A stretch of 6,054 bases of DNA, taken from an uncultured Cellvibrio sp. GTDB taxonomy: Bacteria > Pseudomonadota > Gammaproteobacteria > Pseudomonadales > Cellvibrionaceae. The notes under the pieces were generated by a model. That model did not search any database. It was not told where the DNA came from and was given only the letters and a program-made list of their open reading frames with translations. This document shows, piece by piece, positions 1 to 5,277 of this stretch. Positions within the stretch are counted from its first letter, which is position 1; each line of letters opens with the position of its first letter. The stretch is taken from assembly GCA_946482385.1 (NCBI GenBank), contig CAMLRI010000152.1:1-6054 (forward strand). The letters are read 5' to 3'. The position numbers were made by a program, and so were the translations under genes.

Positions 1-365
1 TTGAGCCCCAGGGTGGTGGCATAGCCTTTCCATTTAATAATTCGCGCATCCAGTTGCCACTGATCACCGCGCAAAGTGTAAAGCGCCTCCTTGCCCTCTT
101 TATCTACCACTCGCAAATCAAAATGCTGGGCTTCAATTTGCTCAATACTGATGGTGGCAACAACCTGCTCCTGCTGCATTTGCTTGTAGCTGTATACATC
201 CCAGCCAACGGCGGCCAACACGGCTGCTAATGTGAGTAAACCCAAGCCAAACAGGCCACGGCAAAAGCCCACAAACCAGCTGCTGGTAACCAGGAGCTTC
301 AGTGCGCGATAGGCCACATAGGCCGCCAACAAAACAACAAACAATGTAATCAATGTATACAGCAT
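1..365 (-). CDS. Conserved inner-membrane protein of unknown function (partial, 3' end off the left edge)
   Basis: An open reading frame enters from the left edge, and 121 codons of its N-terminal part are visible. The ATG at 365-363 is preceded by an in-frame TAG three codons upstream and by an AGGTAGG ribosome-binding site, so the start is well supported. Residues 2-26 and about 30-58 are two hydrophobic segments separated by a short link around TSSW, which predicts a two-pass membrane anchor. From about residue 60 the protein becomes polar and looks like a soluble beta-rich domain, with QWQLDARIIKWKG near the window edge. The position just after nudC matches P. aeruginosa PA1824, a conserved hypothetical protein sometimes labelled a multidrug transporter; two helices and a soluble domain do not support a pump. 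The gene lies 65 bp after nudC on the same strand and may be cotranscribed. Function is not known to me. Confidence 0.8.
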   Translation of the reverse strand, partial: MLYTLITLFVVLLAAYVAYRALKLLVTSSWFVGFCRGLFGLGLLTLAAVLAAVGWDVYSYKQMQQEQVVATISIEQIEAQHFDLRVVDKEGKEALYTLRGDQWQLDARIIKWKGYATTLGL

Positions 366-430
366 AATTGCCTACCTAAATAAATGGGCACTCTGTAGCC
401 CCTTGGTGAAACCACCTGCCAGGCGGATGT

Positions 431-1303
431 CTACCGGGGATTGTTATGGTTTTTACAGCGTTGAACATAGGTATTGATCAACTGCCCCGCCACAGTAGCC
501 AGCGGCGGCGTAAGTGGCAAGCTGTCATAGCGGAACCAGTTTGCATCTACAATTTCACGCTTATCCAACCTTAACTCCCCAGACTTGTAAGTGGCAAAAA
601 AGCCCAGCATTAACTGCCCGGGGAATGGCCAGGATTGGCTGGTGAAATATTCAACCTCGTCCACCTCTATACCTACCTCCTCCATCACTTCGCGGCGAAT
701 GGTATCTTCCACCCGCTCGCCCGCTTCGACAAATCCGGCCAGGGTGGTATACACAGGGCGGGAGGCGCGCACATGGTGCGCCAGGAGTAATTGCTCTCCG
801 TTGGTTACCAATACAATCATGCAGGGATTGATGCGTGGATAAAAGCGCAGCTGGCAAGGGGCGCAAACACGCGCATGTTCATGGGGATCCAGGCTGGTTG
901 CCTGGCCGCAGCGGCCGCAATAGCGGTAATCAAAAAACCATTGCGCAATTTGCAGGGCGCGCCCCGCCAGGGCAAACAGCTTGGCATCCAGCTGCTCTAA
1001 AAAACTGCGCAGCCCTTGCCATTGGTATTCCGGGGCAAGCTCCTGTCCTGCGCAGACCAGAACCCAGTACTCCCTCGTTCCATCTGCCCCCAACCGCAAT
1101 TCAGCAAGCACCTGATTAATACTGCTGTTGTTGCGCAGCTGTTGCAGTTGCTCGCGCTTAAGCAATTGCAATTGGCCAGCGCTGTTGCTGAGCAATTGTT
1201 CGCAACGACCTTGCTGTTGTGCCACCACAAAATAGTAAGGGTGCATGCCCTCTGCTGCGGCTGGCCCCATATCGAACACCGGGGAGTCTGGCTTACTGGC
1301 CAC
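431..1303 (-). CDS. nudC: NAD(H) pyrophosphatase / RNA de-NAD-capping Nudix hydrolase
   Basis: NudC cleaves NAD(H) to NMN(H) and AMP and, in E. coli, removes NAD caps from RNA 5' ends. The 290-residue protein has the family's full architecture: a divergent N-terminal domain (about 1-125), a zinc ribbon with Cys129, Cys132, Cys147 and Cys150, and a C-terminal Nudix domain. The Nudix box at 190-212 is perfect: Gly190, Glu196, then REVMEEVGI at 204-212 carrying the metal-binding glutamates. The NAD-specific signature just after it reads SQSWPFPGQ (222-230), whereas E. coli has SQPWPFPQS. The start is GTG, one base after the fimL TAG stop, with an AAGG ribosome-binding site inside fimL six bases upstream; this suggests translational coupling. 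Internal ATG codons at residues 12 and 20 are possible alternatives. The family assignment is certain; the exact start is fairly sure. At 290 residues it is somewhat longer than the E. coli enzyme (about 257). Confidence 0.96.
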   Translation of the reverse strand: MASKPDSPVFDMGPAAAEGMHPYYFVVAQQQGRCEQLLSNSAGQLQLLKREQLQQLRNNSSINQVLAELRLGADGTREYWVLVCAGQELAPEYQWQGLRSFLEQLDAKLFALAGRALQIAQWFFDYRYCGRCGQATSLDPHEHARVCAPCQLRFYPRINPCMIVLVTNGEQLLLAHHVRASRPVYTTLAGFVEAGERVEDTIRREVMEEVGIEVDEVEYFTSQSWPFPGQLMLGFFATYKSGELRLDKREIVDANWFRYDSLPLTPPLATVAGQLINTYVQRCKNHNNPR

Positions 1304-1304
1304 C

Positions 1305-3008
1305 CTAAACCTTGTACCCCAGGGCTTGCAGGCTTTCTTCGGCGATTTGCAACACGCTGGTATCGGCGTTTTTGTCCAGCTTTAAACTATCCAAATAATA
1401 TTCGAGGCTGATAATCGCATCGGCAAAGGTTTCCAGCAGGTGTTGCACCGAGGGATGCTGGTCATTTTGCAATAAATCTTCTTCCACAAATCGCATGCAA
1501 CCGGCCAGGACTTTGGCCGCGCGCGGCAAGCCCAACACAAACATACCGCCGCGCACTGAATCCAGGGTGCCGACAATATTGTGGATATGCCCCTTGTCGT
1601 AATTGGATTCCACAAACGCGGAAAGCGCGCGCTTTACCAACACCAAGCCGGCCTCGGCCTCGTCGATCACGATTTTTTCCGCTTCGGCAATCTGGTTATT
1701 GGACATGGCGACATCGCGGGATAGCGCATTGATTTGCGCCACTTTTTCATCGGAAAGGTTGGCATTGCCCAAACCGGCAATGGTGCTTTCCACATAGAGC
1801 AAGGTGTCGGCTACCTGCAGCATTTCATCAGGGGAAATTGCCGCGTGGGTAGATTGCCAGTGGGCGATTTTGTCGATCTCCACTTTCAAGCTGTTGCTGG
1901 GTACCACCAGGCCAACCACCTTCAATATATCAGCCACTTTTTTCAAGGTATCGAGCAGCTCGGGGGATTCATTGAGCAGCTCAGCACCGCCCTGGGCAGC
2001 GCGCTCCAGAATATTCTTGGTGCTGTGCAGTTCATCGCGCAGCACAGTAACCATTGAAGCAACGGTGTTGGCACTGGGGCCTTTAAGCAGCTCGGTTTCG
2101 CGCACCAATTCCGCTTCGCTGTAACTGGGCGGCTGGATATTAAAGGCGCGCAATACAGCTTGGCTTTTGTCGCTAGTGGAATGGGATAAGGCGAGGATAT
2201 ACAACAATTCTTTTTGCAGCTTGGCGTCCAGTGGCTGATCCAACACTGCGCCATTTTCTTGCTGCAAGCGTTTTATTTCGCGATCCAACGCGCTCAACAA
2301 CAGGCGGCGGGTTTTGCCCAGTGCCATGCCCTTTTCCACCACCGCCGCCAGGGTAGCGCTGCCAAGCCACCAGAGGTTACTGAGATTGTGGCCAGCACAG
2401 GCTGTATCCAGGCGCTCGAGTGCGCGGATCATCATCCCGAGCGACGCTTTGGGCTGCACATTCTTCAACACGTTTAATAAGCCGGTCTGGTACATGTGGC
2501 GCAAGCGGCGCACCAGCGCCTGGCGCTCTTCGCTGGCAATAGTCGCAGCCGTCGCTTGGCGCTGCGCCTGGGTGGGGGTTTGGTTGAAATAATGGCTCTC
2601 GGGCAGCAGTGCCGCCTTGCGCGCCTGGCGCAGCTCATTGATATGGGGAATCAGCAACACCGCCATGCTGCGGCCGGTCTGGGCACAATATTCGAGGTAG
2701 CGCGGCAGGATAAAAAAGCTGGCGGTAATTAATTCCAGGTTGGGGTTGAGCGCAGGGTCGTCCCCCAGGGTGATGTCGGTGATATGGGCCAGCAGCTCAT
2801 CAGCTAACAAGTCCACCCCGCGCAGCTGGATTAAATTCAGGGTGCCGCGGATTTGCTTGATGGCCTCGATACAATTTTGCAGCAGCTCGCCGTTATTGCG
2901 GTCCTGGGCAAACTGCTCCAGGCGAGTGGCCGCCTGTTCTATGGTGGCAACCAGTTCGTCGTGAACCATTTTTAAGGATGCAAGATTCAAGGATTCTGTT
3001 GTGGTCAC
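1305..3008 (-). CDS. fimL: FimL-like pseudo-HPt protein linked to type IV pili and cAMP signalling
   Basis: FimL in P. aeruginosa is needed for twitching motility and for activation of the adenylate cyclase CyaB, hence cAMP/Vfr signalling; it acts at the cell pole with FimV and PilG. This 567-residue protein is all alpha-helical, has no signal peptide or membrane segment, and resembles the N-terminal region of ChpA. Two HPt-like helices can be seen, near KQIRGTLNL (51-59) and near DSVRGGMFVLGL (483-494). At the place of the phosphorylated histidine in true HPt domains (HxxKG) I see Lys51 and Asp483, so phosphotransfer is unlikely; this fits the published view that FimL lacks phosphoacceptor sites. 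The C-terminal block with SLEYYLDSL (534-542) and a final LGY also matches the ChpA N-terminal region. The start is GTG, with an in-frame TAA five codons upstream and AAGG ten bases upstream; Met14 is an alternative. The nudC start follows the stop by one base. Identity rests on recalled similarity plus gene order. Confidence 0.88.
   Translation of the reverse strand: MTTTESLNLASLKMVHDELVATIEQAATRLEQFAQDRNNGELLQNCIEAIKQIRGTLNLIQLRGVDLLADELLAHITDITLGDDPALNPNLELITASFFILPRYLEYCAQTGRSMAVLLIPHINELRQARKAALLPESHYFNQTPTQAQRQATAATIASEERQALVRRLRHMYQTGLLNVLKNVQPKASLGMMIRALERLDTACAGHNLSNLWWLGSATLAAVVEKGMALGKTRRLLLSALDREIKRLQQENGAVLDQPLDAKLQKELLYILALSHSTSDKSQAVLRAFNIQPPSYSEAELVRETELLKGPSANTVASMVTVLRDELHSTKNILERAAQGGAELLNESPELLDTLKKVADILKVVGLVVPSNSLKVEIDKIAHWQSTHAAISPDEMLQVADTLLYVESTIAGLGNANLSDEKVAQINALSRDVAMSNNQIAEAEKIVIDEAEAGLVLVKRALSAFVESNYDKGHIHNIVGTLDSVRGGMFVLGLPRAAKVLAGCMRFVEEDLLQNDQHPSVQHLLETFADAIISLEYYLDSLKLDKNADTSVLQIAEESLQALGYKV
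1310..1313 (-). promoter_or_regulatory. Ribosome-binding site of nudC inside the fimL 3' end
   Basis: AAGG lies six bases before the GTG start of nudC, within the last codons of fimL. It supports the GTG at 1303 over the internal ATG codons, and it means that ribosomes finishing fimL pass over the nudC start signal. Confidence 0.6.
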
Positions 3009-3018
3009 TGTGTATCCG

Positions 3019-3022
3019 CCTT
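3019..3022 (-). promoter_or_regulatory. Likely ribosome-binding site of fimL
   Basis: AAGG occurs ten bases before the GTG at 3008, a slightly long spacing. The in-frame TAA overlapping this site rules out a start further upstream, so the choice is between this GTG and the internal ATG at residue 14. Confidence 0.45.
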
Positions 3023-3060
3023 ATGGAAATTAAGATCCCTGCCGGTAATGGGTTTCACAA

Positions 3061-3100
3061 GCTTAGCTGATTTATCTTAAGTTGCTAAGCATTTGATAAA
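3061..3100 (-). promoter_or_regulatory. Interlocked inverted repeats upstream of fimL
   Basis: Two inverted repeats are crossed rather than nested. Read on the fimL strand the order is TTTATC (3100-3095), GCTTAGC (3090-3084), GATAAA (3076-3071), GCTAAGC (3067-3061). The first pairs with the third (6 bp) and the second with the fourth (7 bp). In RNA this could form an H-type pseudoknot in the fimL leader; in DNA it could be an operator pair for a dimeric regulator. The block lies 53-92 bp upstream of the fimL start. An A/T run at 3105-3120 just upstream could act as an UP element, and TAAGAT at 3079-3074 is a possible -10, but no good -35 matches it. Arms this short can occur by chance, so function is only a suggestion. 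Confidence 0.3.
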
Positions 3101-3135
3101 GCTGAAAATTTTTTTATTTTACGATTGGGACACCT

Positions 3136-3155
3136 GCACGCTTTGGCAAGCGTGC
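3136..3155 (-). terminator. Stem-loop just after dnaQ, possible transcript end
   Basis: GCACGCTT and AAGCGTGC form a perfect 8-bp stem around a four-base loop, starting eight bases after the dnaQ TGA stop. Its position suits a terminator or a 3'-end protecting hairpin for the yafS-rnhA-dnaQ transcript. Against a textbook intrinsic terminator, the bases that follow on the minus strand (AGGTGTCCCAATCG, then A-rich) contain no T run. It could therefore depend on Rho, stabilise the RNA after trimming, or do neither. Confidence 0.4.
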
Positions 3156-3162
3156 CCAGCGA

Positions 3163-3876
3163 TCAGGGTTTAAGCCAGATACAGTTGTCGCCGCTGCTTT
3201 TGGCAAGGGCGGCCAGTTTCTCTTGGTGGGCTTGCAGCTCGGCGTCTGTAGGCGTAATCACAGGTAGCGGCCGGCGCCCTGGCGGCAGGCGGCGGATCGA
3301 TTCATGCCCGGCGCCGCTGTCGTTTTTGGCGCTATTACTACTCAATGACAGGCTGGTTTGGCCGCCAGTCATGGCCAGGTAAACATCGGCCAGGATTTCG
3401 GCGTCTAGCAAGGCGCCGTGGAGGTCGCGCTGGGAGTTATCTACGCCATAACGCTTGCACAGGGCATCCAGATTATTTTTTTGGCCGGGGTGCTTATTGC
3501 GCGCCAGCAACAGGCTGTCAATCACCGGGCAGCGCTCGCGCAAACTGCCAAAGCCAGGGTAAAGCATGTTCAATTCGTGATCGAGAAAGCCGATATCGAA
3601 GGCCGCGTTGTGAATGATCAGCTCCGCATCGCCGATAAATTCCAGGAAAGGCGCGGCAATACGCGCAAATACCGGCTTGTCATCCAGCATGGCATTGCTA
3701 ATGCCGTGCACCGCAAAGGCGCCGGCGTCCACTTCGCGCTCCGGGTTGATGTATTGGTGGTAGTGGCGCCCGGTCAAGCGGCGGTTGAATAGCTCAACAC
3801 AGCCGATTTCGATAATCCGGTGCCCCTGGGATGGCTCCAGGCCGGTGGTTTCGGTATCCAGTACGATTTGTCGCAT
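3163..3876 (-). CDS. dnaQ: DNA polymerase III epsilon subunit, 3'-5' proofreading exonuclease
   Basis: DnaQ removes misinserted nucleotides during replication as part of the Pol III core with alpha (DnaE) and theta or alone with alpha. The 237-residue protein is close to the E. coli length (243) and is a DEDDh exonuclease with all catalytic residues: Asp7 and Glu9 in LDTETTG (Exo I), Asp94 in HNAAFD (Exo II), and His153 and Asp158 in LHGALLDAE (Exo III). After the exonuclease domain comes QTSLSL (173-178), the position of the clamp-binding motif (QTSMAF in E. coli), then a flexible linker rich in Ser, Asn and Gly, and a C-terminal alpha-binding segment ending NCIWLKP. The ATG at 3876 is preceded directly by an in-frame TAG, so no longer form exists. 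The gene runs in the same direction as rnhA, 36 bp after it, unlike E. coli where the two are divergent. The ribosome-binding site is weak (GGA, eight bases away) and lies in a tandem repeat. Confidence 0.97.
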   Translation of the reverse strand: MRQIVLDTETTGLEPSQGHRIIEIGCVELFNRRLTGRHYHQYINPEREVDAGAFAVHGISNAMLDDKPVFARIAAPFLEFIGDAELIIHNAAFDIGFLDHELNMLYPGFGSLRERCPVIDSLLLARNKHPGQKNNLDALCKRYGVDNSQRDLHGALLDAEILADVYLAMTGGQTSLSLSSNSAKNDSGAGHESIRRLPPGRRPLPVITPTDAELQAHQEKLAALAKSSGDNCIWLKP

Positions 3877-3878
3877 CT

Positions 3879-3898
3879 ATCTATTCCGCTCTATTCCG
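3879..3898 (-). repeat. Tandem 10-bp repeat at the dnaQ ribosome-binding site
   Basis: On the minus strand CGGAATAGAG is followed directly by CGGAATAGAT and then AG-ATG. The two 10-base units differ only at the last base. The second unit supplies the only visible ribosome-binding sequence for dnaQ. Gain or loss of a unit would change the 36-bp rnhA-dnaQ spacer without altering either protein. With only two copies it may be a chance duplication. Confidence 0.6.
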
Positions 3899-3912
3899 TT
3901 TCGGCAACGCCA

Positions 3913-4344
3913 TTAAAGTTCATCAATGCCGCGGTTGGCCAAAGCATCGGCCAGTTCATTTTCACGGTGGCCGCTGTGGCCCTTTACCCATTCCCAGCGC
4001 ACCTGATGGCGCTGGTTTTGCTCATCCAGCTGCTGCCAAAGGTCGGCATTTTTCACTGGCTCCTTGGCCGCCGTGCGCCAGCCATTGCGCTTCCAGCCCG
4101 CCATCCATTCGGTAATACCTTTGCGCACGTATTGGGAATCGGTGGTGATTACCACCTGGCAGGGCTCTTTAAGGGCACTAAGGGCAGCAATGGCCGCCAT
4201 CAGCTCCATACGGTTATTGGTGGTATTGGCTTCGCCGCCGTACAGCGATTTTTCAACCTGGCCGTAGCGCAACAAGGCGCCCCAACCGCCTGGGCCGGGG
4301 TTACCCTTGCAGGCGCCATCAGTGAATATTTCGACTATCTTCAA
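3913..4344 (-). CDS. rnhA: Ribonuclease HI
   Basis: RNase HI cuts the RNA strand of RNA-DNA hybrids and so clears R-loops and primers. The protein has 143 residues (E. coli 155), ending shortly after the last catalytic motif. The catalytic carboxylates are all present: Asp9 in IFTDG, Glu47 in NNRMELMAA, Asp69 in TTDSQYV and Asp133 near the C terminus; the loop histidine His123 lies in VKGHSGH. The basic handle region [15 protein letters not shown] (85-99) used in substrate binding is present too. The start is TTG at 4344-4342: translation from there gives [10 protein letters not shown], which lines up with the E. coli N terminus, and there is no ATG nearby. It overlaps the 3' end of the upstream methyltransferase gene by 26 bp, with purine-rich AAGAAGA upstream as a weak ribosome-binding site, suggesting coupled translation. 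A CTG one codon upstream is a less likely start. Confidence 0.97.
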   Translation of the reverse strand: MKIVEIFTDGACKGNPGPGGWGALLRYGQVEKSLYGGEANTTNNRMELMAAIAALSALKEPCQVVITTDSQYVRKGITEWMAGWKRNGWRTAAKEPVKNADLWQQLDEQNQRHQVRWEWVKGHSGHRENELADALANRGIDEL

Positions 4345-5200
4345 CAGGATTCTTCTTTGTCTTGAGTGGATATACCGGCCTTACCCCGCGCCCCAGGCCG
4401 GGGTTGGCTACCAGGCCAGATAAAGGCACTACCCGCTGCCAGGCAGGCTTAAGGGGGGTGAGCACGCGGTGATCTTTGCGCGCCACTATCATATAAAAGC
4501 CCCCCCAGGGCAGGCGCCACCTTTTACCCCAGGATTCCAGCCATTGCAAATGCTGAATCGCCCAGGGGTGCGCCAAGGGCGGGCGATAAAACCCTTGATG
4601 AATAGCCACTGGCTCCAAATCCACCAGGTTCAACCAATCCAGCAAGCGCCCCAAACGCAGGTACTGGTAGCGCCAGCGCGCCTGCCTGGAAAAAAAGCGC
4701 GCCAGGTAACTACCCAGACCCCAGAGGCTCCAGGGGTTAAAGCCGATAATCACCAAATGCCCCCGGGGAATAATCACCCGCGCCGCTTCGCGCAATAAAT
4801 GATGGGGACTTTGGGTGTAATCCAGGGTGTGGTGCAAAATCACCGCATCTATGGAATCCGATGCCAGGGGCAAATGGTTAAAATCTGCCAGCCCGCTTAG
4901 GCGCGGCTGCTGCTCGCATTGGGGATGTAAAATAAAGCGGTGGGATATTCGCACTGACTCGCCCATGTCGAGCCGACCGCTCACGCCCAGTTGCATCAGG
5001 TGGTAGCCGAACACACAACTGAGGGATTCCGCCACCAGCTTTTGCTGCTCCTGCAACAGGGCTTTGCCCAGGGGCGACTCAAACCAATCACTCATATCGC
5101 TGATGGCATCGCGCGTGGGCATGACCCCAAAGCGCTTTTTCCACAGGTTGGTGATGCGCAGTAACAGGCGCTGCGCTGAGCGCATCATTGTTCTTGCCAT
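4319..5200 (-). CDS. yafS: YafS-type class I SAM-dependent methyltransferase, target unknown
   Basis: This belongs to the methyltransferase family found between gloB and rnhA in enterics (yafS) and pseudomonads; the substrate is unknown to me. I place the start at the ATG at 5200, giving 293 residues, because GGAGG sits five bases before it; a GTG at 5212 would add four residues but overlaps that ribosome-binding site. Residues 61-75 ([11 protein letters not shown]) take the place of motif I, but the usual GxGxG glycine loop is not recognisable. The later SAM-fold parts are clear: [22 protein letters not shown] (107-128), [11 protein letters not shown] (137-147) and the family hallmark [10 protein letters not shown] (153-162). 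[13 protein letters not shown] and YMIVARK nearer the C terminus also match YafS as I recall it, and the last 50 residues are basic and low in complexity. The first 35 residues, rich in Arg and hydrophobic residues, are longer than I expect for the family; Met27 is an alternative start. Confidence 0.85.
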   Translation of the reverse strand: MARTMMRSAQRLLLRITNLWKKRFGVMPTRDAISDMSDWFESPLGKALLQEQQKLVAESLSCVFGYHLMQLGVSGRLDMGESVRISHRFILHPQCEQQPRLSGLADFNHLPLASDSIDAVILHHTLDYTQSPHHLLREAARVIIPRGHLVIIGFNPWSLWGLGSYLARFFSRQARWRYQYLRLGRLLDWLNLVDLEPVAIHQGFYRPPLAHPWAIQHLQWLESWGKRWRLPWGGFYMIVARKDHRVLTPLKPAWQRVVPLSGLVANPGLGRGVRPVYPLKTKKNPVEDSRNIH

Positions 5201-5205
5201 ATAGG

Positions 5206-5210
5206 CCTCC
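5206..5210 (-). promoter_or_regulatory. Strong ribosome-binding site that fixes the yafS-like start
   Basis: GGAGG lies five bases before the ATG at 5200. Because it overlaps the upstream GTG at 5212-5210, that GTG is unlikely to be the start, although it gives the longest open frame. Confidence 0.75.
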
Positions 5211-5266
5211 ACGGCAGGGGTAACTGCCCAAGCGGCATTACGCGATCTATTCGCAGTGGTATTACC

Positions 5267-5270
5267 GGAG
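5267..5270 (+). promoter_or_regulatory. Ribosome-binding site of gloB
   Basis: GGAG lies seven bases before the ATG at 5278, a normal spacing, and supports that start, which also matches the conserved N terminus of the family. Confidence 0.75.
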
Positions 5271-5277
5271 TTATCAG

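Larger units (their letters stand above)
5201..5277. promoter_or_regulatory. Divergent intergenic region between the yafS-like gene and gloB
   Basis: These 77 bp separate two genes that point away from each other, so promoters for both should lie here or extend into the coding ends. I could not find a convincing -35/-10 pair on either strand. A short inverted repeat GGCAG-N6-CTGCC occurs at 5213-5228, close to the methyltransferase ribosome-binding site; five-base arms are too short to claim as an operator. Confidence 0.4.

Noticed and set aside
366..430. Terminator between nudC and the left-edge gene
   Set aside because: Only four-base stems (GGTG/CACC, GGGC/GCCC) with no T run are present, so cotranscription is more likely.
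1016..1411. A 131-codon + strand frame across the nudC/fimL junction
   Set aside because: It is antisense to nudC and fimL, with no recognisable family and Pro/Leu/Gln-rich content mirroring the real frames.
3044..3059. Possible CRP/Vfr site upstream of fimL (GGTAA-N6-TCACA)
   Set aside because: Tempting because FimL acts in the cAMP-Vfr pathway, but only the TCACA half matches well; the other half matches TGTGA at three of five bases.
3144..3160. Sigma-54-like promoter near the hairpin (GGGCAC then TTGC on the minus strand)
   Set aside because: The spacing between the two elements is two bases rather than the required five, and the bases are explained by the hairpin.
3418..3792. A 124-codon + strand frame inside dnaQ
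   Set aside because: It is antisense to the exonuclease domain and has no independent support.
3820..4365. A 181-codon open frame on the + strand opposite dnaQ and rnhA
   Set aside because: It lies antisense to two genes with complete catalytic motifs, has no recognisable domain, and is the kind of long antisense frame expected at this GC content.
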